Assembly (NCBI GenBank): GCA_027946365.1
Contig: JAPEUQ010000001.1
Span: forward strand, 3,658,001-3,722,000
Direction of reading: 5' to 3'
DNA: 64,000 bases
Source: Kalmusia sp. IMI 367209
Taxonomy: Eukaryota > Ascomycota > Dothideomycetes > Pleosporales > Didymosphaeriaceae
Positions 35,655-45,750 of this stretch are shown here, piece by piece (within the stretch, counting starts at the first letter, position 1; each line of letters begins with the position of its first letter). The notes under the pieces were generated by a model. The model was not told the origin of the DNA. It searched no databases and worked only from the letters and a program-made list of their open reading frames with translations. A program made the position numbers and the translations under genes.

Positions 35655-36342
35655 ATGGCAAATGTCGATGCACTACAGCTGGGCCGAGAGCCAGACGTCC
35701 CGCGTTTAAGAGAAGCACTCACAACAGTCACTGAGGAGATAACTAATGTTACAAACCTCCCTGGCGTCACCTATTCCGCTGCGATACTTCAAACGCTGCA
35801 ACAAGTTCAGGGACAGATGCAACAATTTCGGGTCGAGATGCAACAAATTCGGGTCGAGATGCAACAAATGCGGGGCGAGATGCAACAAATTCGTGGCAAG
35901 ACGCAGCAAATTCGTGGCGAGACGCAGCAAATGCGGGTTGAGATGCAGCAAATGCGGGTCGATATGGAAGAAAACTTTGCGGAGGTACGACAAGATATAC
36001 GGGACCTCCGCACAGACCTCTACACAGGGCTCCAAGCAGTGTAAGTAAAGACTATAACGAGATCCTGCTTATCTGCTAATTAGCTACTACAGGGAATACA
36101 ACACTCTTACCCGTATCCACAACTCCCGCGTTGGGAGACCGAACGTCCCACTCGTCCCATTACACAATATCACAACAAATGTCGCCGCCCCGGGTTTCCC
36201 TCCCACACCAGCCTCAATTTCGAATATGACCGCTGTCGCTCTAGATGCTCTCTTACAAGTATTTGGTCTGCCCACGAATGGCACGACCGCTGAGAAGAAA
36301 CAGCAACTGAGATTCTATGTCGGACTGATGGACATACGTTGA
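35655..36342 (+). CDS. Coiled-coil protein built on 21-bp repeats, function unknown
   Basis: Exons are 35655-36040 and 36093-36342, giving 211 residues. The start MANVDALQLGREPDVPRLRE leads to a region made of seven direct 21-bp units (35814-35960), each coding one heptad such as EMQQIRV or ETQQMRV, so a continuous coiled coil of about 50 residues is expected. It continues as ENFAEVRQDIRDLRTDLYTGL. The second exon is globular-looking and ends NGTTAEKKQQLRFYVGLMDIR. No signal peptide or membrane segment is present. I have no family name for it. The repeat number could differ between strains. Confidence 0.72.
35814..35960 (+). repeat. Seven tandem 21-bp units inside a coding sequence
   Basis: The units start at 35814, 35835, 35856, 35877, 35898, 35919 and 35940. 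They share the core GAGATGCAACAAATTCGG with a few substitutions. Their length is a multiple of three, so gain or loss of units keeps the frame. Confidence 0.9.
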
Positions 36343-36937
36343 GAAAGCAGGACAGTTCAGGTATGACATCAACTTAATCCATCGACCATTCTACATCTCT
36401 TAATCTAATCAATATCTTAGGCGGAGAAAAATCATGGCCTCGGAGCCTGTCGGTCGATGGAAGGAGTAATGAGTCAATCCGGCATCTGCTGTGACTTGAT
36501 AGCGTACAGGCAGGTTGGATCCCGTGAGCCATCAGAGACGTCAGCCGACGTAAATTGTTTCCAATTGGTCTATCTTGGGTGACACAACGAGCAGCAATCC
36601 CGGGATGGGGGAAAATATGTAACTGGATCGTGTTAATCTCAAATACACCTTCGTTCTTGATTAAAAGTGTCTAATGCATCACCTAATGCAACCATATGGG
36701 CTTTTCACTAGTAGCACAGGAGGTTTTGTTGTCGCTCATCGCTCATACCGTTGATATCCGGATATCTATCACCGGGACATCTAGGAGCGCGACAAGAACC
36801 AATCAAATTTCAACACTTACGTCCTCGGCCACGCTATCTCCGAATTCGGGCACCAAGCCCTAGTCACCCAGCACATACATTAACCTCGTCAGAAGCATCT
36901 ACATTGGGACACTTCCAACAATATACGACTTACCACT
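36343..36937. other. Intergenic region with a 14-bp palindrome
   Basis: AT-richer DNA upstream of the amidotransferase-like gene. Its one clear structure is the perfect palindrome at 36753-36766. Confidence 0.5.
36753..36766. promoter_or_regulatory. Perfect 14-bp palindrome, possible regulator site
   Basis: GATATCCGGATATC is self-complementary and sits about 170 bp before the next ATG. A dyad with CCG/CGG at its centre could suit a zinc-cluster dimer, but the spacing is not one I know. Confidence 0.35.
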
Positions 36938-37792
36938 ATGTCGTCCAAACTACGAATAGCAATGTTCAATACCGACACACCGGTGCCCACCGTTCGTCCA
37001 AAGTGGAACACGTACGGTAAAATGTTCGAGGACCTACTTATTGCGGCTGCATCACGGATTGCTCCACATATCACCATAGAATCCACCGAGTACGATATCC
37101 AGAAGTTTGAATATCCTCCTTCCCTAACGGACGTCGATGTCATCCTTGTTACCGGGTCCGCTGCTTCGTCCTATGAGACGGATAAGTGGATTCGCCATCT
37201 CGACGATTACGTACAAGATGTATACAAGAATCACCACCACGTCAAGATGTTTGGAAGTTGTTTCGGGCACCAGCTGATCTGCCAAAGCCTACTTCGAGAA
37301 TATGGGGCGCGTGTAGAAAAAGATCCCAAAGGTTATGAGTTGGGTGTCAAGGAAATTCGGCTCGAAGAAAAGTTCCGCAAGACGTTAAGGAACCTGAGTC
37401 CATCCTCGAGGGGATTACCAGAATCTCTTCGTGTCCAAATGATACACGCTGATCATGTTGTGGTACCTACTCTCGAAGTGCTTCCGGATACTTGGACGAT
37501 ATTAGGAAGCACGCAGCATTGTGCTATACAAGGAATGTATGATCCCGCTCGTGTTCTCACACTGCAAGGGCATTTCGAGTTCGACCGTTTTGTTAATACA
37601 GAGATTATGAAGGTTTTCGGTGTGAGTTGGGATCCGCAAATGCTTCAAGATGGCTTGGAAGCGATAGACGCCGACGACGATGCCGAACTTGTTGCTGAGG
37701 TAGTACTCCAGTTCCTGCTTGAGAAGGAATGTGCGCAGAGTACAACAACACATCAGAAGGTTGGAGGATTGCTCACTCCGCCACTCGGATGA
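36938..37792 (+). CDS. Class I glutamine amidotransferase-like protein
   Basis: A single exon of 284 residues. Seen: VILVTGSAASSYE in the first half, the nucleophile elbow MFGSCFGHQLIC with Cys108, and GHFEFD with His212 and Glu214, so the Cys-His-Glu triad of class I amidotransferases is complete. Size and order match the stand-alone fungal proteins related to GMP-synthase GATase domains (YLR126C-like), whose acceptors are mostly unknown; some such proteins cleave gamma-glutamyl bonds. There is no synthetase domain, so it is not GMP or CTP synthase. It lies 248 bp before the 2OG oxygenase in the same direction, near a siderophore transporter; a link between them is only inference. Confidence 0.88.
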   Translation: MSSKLRIAMFNTDTPVPTVRPKWNTYGKMFEDLLIAAASRIAPHITIESTEYDIQKFEYPPSLTDVDVILVTGSAASSYETDKWIRHLDDYVQDVYKNHHHVKMFGSCFGHQLICQSLLREYGARVEKDPKGYELGVKEIRLEEKFRKTLRNLSPSSRGLPESLRVQMIHADHVVVPTLEVLPDTWTILGSTQHCAIQGMYDPARVLTLQGHFEFDRFVNTEIMKVFGVSWDPQMLQDGLEAIDADDDAELVAEVVLQFLLEKECAQSTTTHQKVGGLLTPPLG

Positions 37793-38040
37793 AAAGGAGC
37801 TGCATGTCCACATTTCTTTTAAGCACTGCGAATCAAAATACGCACCTAGTAATGAAGATGTGGTCCTAACAATGCTGGTCTGACAATCGGGCATGTTCGC
37901 TGCTTGGGCCCCGCATCTGTTGCACACGACCGCCTTCCCAAAAAGGACGAACTACCCGGGCCGCACAACAGCACTGCTCTTTTATATGTAGAATGATCAC
38001 AATCCATCTGGGACTATTTTCTACTCTCGCACATTTCCAC

Positions 38041-39181
38041 ATGATGTCGACCTCTTTCTCATCACTTCCTGTCGTTGACGTGAGCGCATTAAAAGTAGCA
38101 GGAGTACCATCGAAAGACACCGCTAAGTTGAGTGAGGAGCTGTACGATGTATTCGCCACTACAGGCTTTGCATACCTCGTCAATTTGCCTCTGAGTTTCA
38201 GTCACGATGAGCTCTTCGATCTCTCACGCGAGTTCTTCGCCCTTTCCCCTAGTGAGAAGATGAAACTTGCGAAGAGATCTTTCCGCCCTGGCCATCCGAA
38301 CACCTATAGGGGGTATGCAGGACGTCCTGCGTATTACCTATGCTAACAACGTCAGATACTTCCTCACACAGCCGCATCTCGCGGCAGACAATCTGAAAGA
38401 AGGTGATCGCCCTACAATATCGTAAGACGTACAAGCATCTTACACCAACCTTGCAGGCTTTGAGATTGGCAATCCGACAGCAAACCACGAATTACGGACG
38501 GCTACAAAAACACAGAAAGTTAATCTATCGGAGCCAAACGTCTGGCCTGATGTGAAGATGTTCTCAAAACAGGAGCGCCTTGAGCAGATATACGATGAAA
38601 TGCAGAGTTTTGCTTCCACGATACTGTCCTTGCTTGCTGTATCACTTGGAAAAGACCCAGGGTTCTTCTCCTCATGGTTAGAAGACTCGCTGAGCACACT
38701 CCGTCTCTTGCACTACCCTACGGTTACTCAAATAACGAAGCAGGAGTCTGAACAAGAACTCCCTACAGTGCAACTCAGCTGTACTCCCCACACAGACAGC
38801 GGCATCCTCACACTTCTACATCAAGATGCTACTGGAGGACTGGAGGTCCTCAACGCAGATGGCGAATGGATTCCCGCGCCTTACATTCCAGGCTCGATAG
38901 TAGTGAACATAGGAGATTTGATGGCCCGAGTTTCGGGATCCCGGTTCAAGGCGACCATGCACCGCGTGCGAGCTCCACTGTCGAAAGCACCGGCAACGGA
39001 GTCTCGTTTTGGGCGTTTTAGTATTCCGTTCTTCTTTGAGCCTGGCGAGGACTGTTTATTGCCCGTGGAAGGAGATGAGGGTAGCGTGATTTACGGCGAC
39101 TATGTTCGGAAGAAAATGAGCACTTTCGTCGAGTTTCAGGAGGATAGTGGATACGACACGGGCACGACACACGAAATGTAA
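38041..39181 (+). CDS. 2-oxoglutarate/Fe(II)-dependent oxygenase, isopenicillin-N-synthase-like
   Basis: Exons are 38041-38312, 38356-38402 and 38457-39181, giving 347 residues. Seen: the DIOX_N-type start (SLPVVDVSALKVAG, TTGFAYLVNL), the iron ligands HTD (His218, Asp220) and His275 in MHRVRAP, and the 2-oxoglutarate-binding Arg293 in GRFSIPFFFEP. The set is complete, so an active oxygenase is expected. Relatives include fungal enzymes of secondary metabolism and gibberellin-oxidase-like proteins; the substrate is unknown. An in-frame ATG at 37993 would add 16 residues, but the shorter start opens with the usual MSTSFSSLPVVD. The middle exon is only 47 nt. It precedes a siderophore transporter. 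Confidence 0.9.
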
Positions 39182-39891
39182 ATGCGCGATATCGGCCTGA
39201 AGGATGCTGGGCGCACTTGACCAAGGGAGCAGTTGTTCGTATTCATTGGTCTGTGCGTAAATGCAGGTGTTCACAATTCCGGCCTGCCATGCAACTGCAT
39301 GAGTCTGGCAACGGCGTACGTTCGCCTCTTTTGAACGGTTGCGGATTTCAATTTTTTCGACTCTCGACCAGTCGCGTAGATATGCCCTATCAAGAAGGCC
39401 GGTAACATGTAGGCTTCCGGTGTTGGATCAGATGAACGCGACCGAATGCGACCCTGCCGGCCAAGACGGCCATTCCGAACTAATGCCAATGCAACGCGTC
39501 GTTGCTATAACGCGCCCCGCACTCGGTGGCGCAGCGGGCTTCTCCTTCCATTCGATGATTTTGGTCTCGTCCGATGGAACGATGATCAGATTAAGAGCTT
39601 AGCATGCGCTTGCTGCTGGGCTCAAATTTTCGAAAATTCTGCGCGCCTCTAGCCCTGTTATAGGCTACAAATGTCCGTTCAAATGTGGAGCAGCCTCGTA
39701 AAGAAGAGCTAGAGACACTCCTTGATCACAGCCAGTAAAGGCGGCGCCGACGGGGTCCGAAGCTGTAGCAAATTTGGGCTTGGCAGATCTTATCTTATCA
39801 ATCACATAAATCACGCCCTGCCCACCAACCCTGCGTCAATCGTCTCTCCAATCGAAGCCGGCTCGTGGAATTTGATCCACAGTCCTGCAGC
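39182..39891. other. Intergenic region upstream of the siderophore transporter
   Basis: 3' flank of the oxygenase gene and the transporter promoter. The last 110 bp hold the paired GATA sites and a CCAAT box at 39848-39852. Short frames here have no signature. Confidence 0.5.
39788..39800 (-). promoter_or_regulatory. Tandem GATA sites, candidate iron-repressor (SreA/Urbs1-type) target
   Basis: On the minus strand this reads TGATAAGATAAGA, two overlapping HGATAR motifs about 90 bp before the transporter ATG. GATA factors of the SreA/Urbs1 type repress siderophore genes when iron is plentiful. A CCAAT box lies 40 bp before the ATG, which would suit the HapX/CCAAT complex. The sites are visible; their use is inferred. 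Confidence 0.5.
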
Positions 39892-41859
39892 ATGTCTGAG
39901 TACAGCCCTACAGGCAAGGACCGGGCCTCGCCGCCAGAGTATGAGGAGCCTGGATCTACACCTCTCATTGGCACCCAATCACCCGGTGTCGCGCGTATTG
40001 AAGCCCTGAGCAAGCATATCACGACTGCAAACCGCATAGCTATATTCTTTGGTGTGTTCTTGATCGCGTATGCGTATGGATTGGTGAGTTGATCTGCCGA
40101 GCACAATGCGCTTCTTACTTGTCTTACTCACCCATCATAGGACGGCACACTTCGCTATGTGTACCAACCAACAGCAACATCGAATTTCGCAAACCACTCA
40201 TTACTATCAACCATCAATGTAGTGAAGGCGGTCGTCGCTGCTGCTGCTCAGGTGAGAGAGGCACTGGACTCAAAATTTGGCCTAGACTGATTCGTTCAGC
40301 CCACCGCAGCAAAAATTGCAGACGTGTTCGGTCGTGTGGAGCTCGTCATTGTCTCGGTCATTTTTTACGTCCTAGGTAAATCAAAGCTCTCGAAGTCTCA
40401 TTGCAACTACTTACATTGCATGCAGGTACTATTGTCGAAGCAGCTTGCACGAACGTCCAAGGCTTTGCTGCCGGTGCCTTCCTCTACCAGGTTGGCTACA
40501 CGTGCATTATTCTCCTGGTCGAGGTCATTATCGCCGATACGACATCCCTTCGATCTCGTCTGCTATTCTCTTACGTCCCAGCCTTGCCTTTCATCATCAA
40601 CACGTGGGTCTCTGGTGATGTTTCTGAGGCAACTCTCAAAGCTACGTCGTGGCGATGGGGGGTCGGCATGTGGTGTATCATATTCCCAGTCTGCTCTCTC
40701 CCGCTCATCCTTTCCCTTTCCTGGGTTGGGCGGAAAGCTAAGAAAGCCGGATCGTTGGATAACTACAAAACGCCGTACCAGATTTACGGACCCAAGAAAA
40801 TTGCTGTGGCACTGTTCTGGCAATTGGACGTCATCGGCATCATCTTGCTCATTGCCGTTTTCGGACTTGTCCTGGTCCCATTTACACTTGCAGGAGGCGA
40901 GAGTGCGCAGTGGGGCAAGGGAAAGATTATTGCACCGCTCGTAGTCGGCATCATTTGCATCCCTGCATGGATTATGTGGGAGAAACGGGCACCGCATCCT
41001 ATGGTACCTTTCCACCTCTTGAAAGACCGAGCTGTTTGGGGCGCACTAGGTATTGCGGTGACCCTTAACTTTGCGTGGACATGCCAGGGCGACTATCTCT
41101 ATTCAGTCTTAGTCGTTGGTTTCAACGAGTCCACCAAATCGGCCACACGCATTACTTCTCTCTACAGTTTCGCCTCGGTTATTACAGGTTCTTTGCTTGG
41201 CCTTGTCGTGTTCAAGGTTCGTCGCCTGAAACCGTTTATCCTCTTTGGTACATGCTTGTTCATGGTAGCGTTCGGTCTGCTTATTCACTACCGCGGAGGA
41301 GTGTCAAGATCATCCCACTCAGGTCTGGTTGGCGCACAGGTACTACTCGGTATTGCGGGCGGATTCTTCCCATACCCGGCTCAAGCAAGTATTCAGGCGG
41401 CGACAAAGCACGAGCATGTCGCTGTCATCACTGGTATCTATCTAGCCAGCTACAACATTGGATCTGCCTTGGGGAATACCGTCTCGGGCGCTATCTGGAC
41501 TCAAGGTATGCATCACACTCCCCGTCTTCCATTATGATTGACTAATCTATTTAGTCGTCCCCGGAGAACTAAGTTCGCGCATCTCAAATCAGACCGAAGC
41601 CGTGATGTGGTATTCCTCCCCGCTAGGCCTCCTCGTGGACCATCCACCCGGTGACCCCAACCGCGATGCAGCCATCGATGTGTATAAGCACGTGCAGCGG
41701 TTGCTCTGTATTACTGGCATCTGCTTATCCGCCGTGCTCATCGTCTTCGCCTGCATCATCAGGAATCCGAAGTTACCCGACACGCAAAGTATGCCGGATG
41801 CAGAGGAAGGCAACAAGTCGTCTGAATCTGGGAGCAAGTTCGCGTTCTGGAAGCGTTGA
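39892..41859 (+). CDS. MFS siderophore-iron transporter (SIT/ARN family)
   Basis: Five exons (39892-40083, 40141-40251, 40300-40375, 40426-41505, 41555-41859) give 587 residues. The N-terminus is cytosolic and Pro/Ser-rich. The first membrane segment ends [20 protein letters not shown], the hallmark of SIT transporters of the Sit1/MirB type. [20 protein letters not shown] carries the MFS loop 2-3 motif. About 14 hydrophobic segments are visible, as expected of this family, and the C-terminal extracytosolic loop ([19 protein letters not shown]) is also typical. The protein should take up ferri-siderophores at the plasma membrane. The upstream GATA pair fits iron control. Which siderophore it carries cannot be told. 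Confidence 0.93.
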
Positions 41860-42521
41860 GCGCTGTCTCGTCCTCAAGTTGATGTCTGAAGGAATGAGAA
41901 CGTTTGATAATAAGGTTTTTGCTATGGGGAACTATGTATAATCACTAATTTAGGAGTAAGGAGCAGAGAGTCAATTAGCATCCTTGTCGCCAATAAGCTA
42001 CCGTAAGATAGGAAACATAATCACATCTGCCAATCAAATTGAAAAAACTTTGTAGGAGTGAAACCAGTCGGCATATGCTCCACATCCTCAGCTTACCTAT
42101 TGACTTCTAAATTAGGACAGTTCTCAAAATCCAAGCTGCAAGTGGACAATTTGTAAGAAGAAAACTCCAACTAGCAACGGAATTAGCCCCAGGCGTCGTC
42201 GCCGGGATCATGTGCGGAGGGCCTTAGGATGCCCATCAAGCTGACAGGGCGTAATGAGCATCGAATGGGGGAGGTACAATATGTAAATTCTGACTCTAAG
42301 GGAACACAAATTACATGAAAATGAAAAAAACAAAATCCTCCCCGCAACTATTGCTTCAAAATAGGTAGGCAGGAAGCATGATGTCTCAGCACCCTCGCTT
42401 TAGGGGCCATTCTACCATATAAATTAGCGGTATCCGCTGCTCACAGTGCCTTTGCTGCTCACGACTCGAACTCCACGCGCTACCTTGATACCACATCGCC
42501 TCTTCCATCGGCACATTCAAG
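41860..42521. other. AT-rich intergenic region
   Basis: Contains A/T runs and a TATAAAT-like element around 42418-42425 that may be the TATA box of the small secreted protein gene. Nothing else is seen. Confidence 0.45.
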
Positions 42522-42929
42522 ATGCGTTTCTTCACAGCAACGACCCTTTTCACCCTAACTTCCGCCTACACCCTCTACTGCAGCGACACCTCTTGTGACG
42601 ACGTGCGTCCCTCATTCCATCACCATTTCCCTTCTTGCCAGTCACTAACAGCCTCAAAGCGTAGCACCCCTGTCTTCCACAGTTCTACGACCCAGCGTCA
42701 AGACGACATCCCGCTGTCCACGCCCTACAAGTATTGCTTTCTGGACGACGAAGGCCTCACAGAGCCCATCGAGGGAATTTGCTACGGCGGCAAAGCGAAT
42801 AATTCAAATGATTATGCCCTTCTTGGGAATTTGGAGTCGGAGAGTAGGTGCGTGAGCAGTGCGAAGGATAGCAGCTATTATAAGAAGACGGATGATGAGT
42901 TTGTGGACTGTTGGCTCATAAGTTATTGA
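42522..42929 (+). CDS. Small secreted cysteine-rich protein, possible effector
   Basis: Open from the ATG at 42522 for 135 codons. The N-terminus MRFFTATTLFTLTSAYTLYC looks like a signal peptide. A 57-bp stretch, 42603-42659, has a GTGCGT donor, an ACTAAC branch point and an AAAG acceptor and keeps the frame. Spliced, the protein has 116 residues and six Cys; unspliced it has seven. The even number favours splicing, with three disulphides. The remaining sequence has no family signature. Size, secretion signal and Cys pattern fit a fungal small secreted protein, but nothing shows what it does or whether a host is involved. Confidence 0.7.
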   Translation: MRFFTATTLFTLTSAYTLYCSDTSCDDVRPSFHHHFPSCQSLTASKRSTPVFHSSTTQRQDDIPLSTPYKYCFLDDEGLTEPIEGICYGGKANNSNDYALLGNLESESRCVSSAKDSSYYKKTDDEFVDCWLISY

Positions 42930-43520
42930 GGAACAGACGGGGACATGAAGAGGAAGAAAAGTCTGGTAGTTAGTATCTAATGCTGAATTCAGACCAGAAG
43001 AGTTTTCTACCTAATGTGAACTACATCGTATCCATTTCGACAGTAATAACCAAAGTGCAACTTCTTGAAAGGAAGGATACATCGAATTGATCGGATTTAG
43101 GACAGGGCCTTTGATCAAGTGACCCTCCATAAGACAGCCGTTGCTGACATGTATGATGAGCTTACATCTATCGCGCGAAACTTGCTTCTATACACAGTTT
43201 CTATATTACTTCTCGCGCGTATCCATCTTTGACATTAGGTGCCTGACTCAGATAATACGGCGATATAGATTATCTTTTGTATGTTAGTGAGTATCTCAGA
43301 CAAATGGTGGACAAAATGTCCCTCTTCGAGCGCGTTCTAAACTTCGATCCCACGATAATCAAAGCTGAAAGAGTAGAAACATATCAGAAACGCATGAATG
43401 CACAGCAAAATATTGAGTACTACAATTACCATTAGTAAGGCAGCAGGATACTAACTGCCTAGGCTTTCTCATGTACCTAGAGCAGCCATCATGTCATCAT
43501 CCACATTAATATCGTTCACT
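42930..43520. other. Convergent AT-rich intergenic region
   Basis: 3' flanks of two secreted-protein genes. I see no repeat or RNA gene. Confidence 0.45.
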
Positions 43521-44174
43521 CTAGTAAACCACAACCTTCAAGAAACCCTCCCACTCAGCCGGGTACCCTGCGGTAGGCGGGTTCTCATCATCTTCCGGTA
43601 ACCCCAAAAGCTTCGCCTCCAACCACGGCCAGCCCGCCTTACCATTGGTCCCACACGTCCCCTCATGATACGCAAAACCCCATTTCGTTTGGTTCAACGC
43701 ACCCAGATAAACACCATCCAGCCTCTTTCCGTCACTACCCTCCAGGTAGTAGATCTCGGGTGCGTACGTCTTCGCCTCAGGAGCGTCGATGAGGAGGTGC
43801 GCATTGTTCGAGTCCCGCGCGATGGTAAGGTTCTGCCAGGGGTTCGAGGTCGCGATGTTGGGGATTCCGTCAGAGCATCGGAAATAAGATTTTGCGAAAT
43901 GGCGGGAAGCGACAAAGGTCACGCCGAGTAGGTTGCGAGAAGAACCCTGCCAAGGAAGAGACTGAGCTTGGAGGGGAAGACCGTTGATGGTTGTGTCGTC
44001 GACGTTGGACGGGACAAACATGATTGAGCCGGTGGTGTCGGGGCCGCCAGGACCTGTGTTTAGCCAGGAGGGCCATGATGTGCAGGTTCCCGGCCAGGCG
44101 ACGGGCACTGGGGTGACAGATGGGACGGCAGCTGCTGCTGAGGCGGCGAGAGAGAGGAGGGTGAGAGACTTCAT
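43521..44174 (-). CDS. Secreted protein of 217 residues, function unknown
   Basis: A single exon from the ATG at 44174. The signal peptide is clear (MKSLTLLSLAASAAAAVPS). The mature part starts TPVPVAWPGTCTSWPSWLN, has three Cys, one clear N-glycosylation site in NPWQNLTIAR and another in ALNQTKW, and is Trp- and Gly-rich towards the end (TNGKAGWPWLEAKLL). There are no catalytic motifs I recognise. It is similar in style to fungal proteins of unknown function found in plant-associated ascomycetes. Its neighbour on the plus strand is also secreted, and both lie in the gene-poor part of the accessory block. Confidence 0.78.
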   Translation of the reverse strand: MKSLTLLSLAASAAAAVPSVTPVPVAWPGTCTSWPSWLNTGPGGPDTTGSIMFVPSNVDDTTINGLPLQAQSLPWQGSSRNLLGVTFVASRHFAKSYFRCSDGIPNIATSNPWQNLTIARDSNNAHLLIDAPEAKTYAPEIYYLEGSDGKRLDGVYLGALNQTKWGFAYHEGTCGTNGKAGWPWLEAKLLGLPEDDENPPTAGYPAEWEGFLKVVVY

Positions 44175-45750
44175 GGTGATCAATCTGCACGTGCTACAAG
44201 AAGACAGAGATCCTGACCAGGATATGAAGATGTTCGAAAACGCGAATTGACTGCGACGAGAAGCAAACAATGAACTCGAACACCTACCCTTTATACAACT
44301 CACGACAGCAAATTACTTTTTCCATTGTGACTCAATAAATTACCAAGCCGGCACCTGTGCTCCCTAAGCTCCCTGTATAGCAGCTTAGCCAACACGCACT
44401 ATCGATTCCGGAGTAACCTCATCACCCCATGAAATCCTTCAGCCTTGCCAAGCTAGGACCATGTCCTAGGCAGAGGCCTCGTGCGCATACATAGATTCAT
44501 CCATTCGTACATCGTTAAATCCTACCGCGTGGCATGAACAAATATCGAGACCAAATCGCTAAGCTCGAGCGGTCCTCTGCAAAAAGTATTGTGGCGCGTG
44601 GGGTTTCTATCTATGTCTTCTTTTCAACTACTACTCAACTACTACTCATCGACACTGAGTTTTCGTTTTCATCTGAAGTTTTCTCCTCTGGTTGCCTAGA
44701 TTTAGTGCCGAATACCCATTTGGTACCGTCAGCATAGAAATCAATTTCGGACAAATTCTACGAAGGGGCCAAAAGGGCGGAGGAACCGAGGTCTGGACTA
44801 CTTGTACCTGACTAGCCAAGATATGGTACTGTAGACGAGGCGTTCTGGGCTGTGCTCGATCAAAGCGGAATGTTGGCGAGGAGAATCCTGGTCGGTATTT
44901 CTTGTGCGATTCGATGGTAGAGGCGAAGCCAGTGGAATGACGGGCCGTGGGGGTCTTGGAATGTTAGTAGGTCGAGAAAGTCAACAGAAATGTAGAATTA
45001 TGCGTCAGTAGATATAGAGTGATGGAGGTGATAAAGAAAAAAAAGGTGAGGACTTATGGTGAGTGCCTCCTTCCTCATGCGGAATAGCGGGTTACCGTAC
45101 CATCAAAGACGGAAGGAACTGCTTTGCGAAGAGATAAATTTGGATACCGAGATGAAGCTCTATGTACAGGCAACATTGTGGGCCCAAACTAATAAGCTGC
45201 TACGAGGTGTCTTCAAGGTTCTCTGCTAAGAACAAGAGCCTCTCAAACAATGCCCAGAAACACCGTCACTCTAGTTCATCCTCCTCAAGAATTACAATGA
45301 ATACAGACCTCAACTTCTGGATATAGAAATTCACAATCAGTCCATTCCATGGCCTCTCCCATCCCCATTCTGCATCGAACGCTGAAAGCAATCGAATGTC
45401 TAGCACTTCATGATCTCGGTACGCTCTACGGAGTATATGTGTAGAATTCATGAGCGTCAATTTGCGAGCTTCGGACAATAACTTGTCGGGGCTGAAACAT
45501 TGCTGTTTGAATAGACACTTGCTTGCTTAGTATTCACGATTCTTAGAAACAGCAATATTGCCCTGACGCGGTGGGATTCTTTCCTGAGTTCTTTTTTGAA
45601 ATTCTGACTGAGACGCTTGATCTGACTTCCTGCTAAATTGACATGTGGTACTCGTGTGCGCCAACCCAACATCGAAATCTGAGTAACATTCACCGCCATT
45701 ACGCATCAAAAATTGATCCACGCCACTTTCTATCTTTCTCATGCGTCTCA
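44175..45750. other. 1.6-kb gene-poor stretch with a possible small coding remnant
   Basis: It holds the promoter of the secreted-protein gene at its left, a short imperfect repeat of ACTACTCAACT near 44630-44655, and one protein-like frame listed separately at 45266-45513. The rest shows no gene. Confidence 0.4.
45266..45513 (-). pseudogene. Protein-like open frame without a start, possible terminal exon or remnant
   Basis: The minus frame from about 45513 to the stop at 45266 has no ATG at its head but reads like real protein: SPDKLLSEARKLTLMNS, then VLDIRLLSAFDAEWGWERPW and a hydrophobic QKLRSVFIVILEEDELE end. It may be the last exon of a gene whose 5' part I cannot trace, or a decayed copy. 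No family is recognised. Confidence 0.25.
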
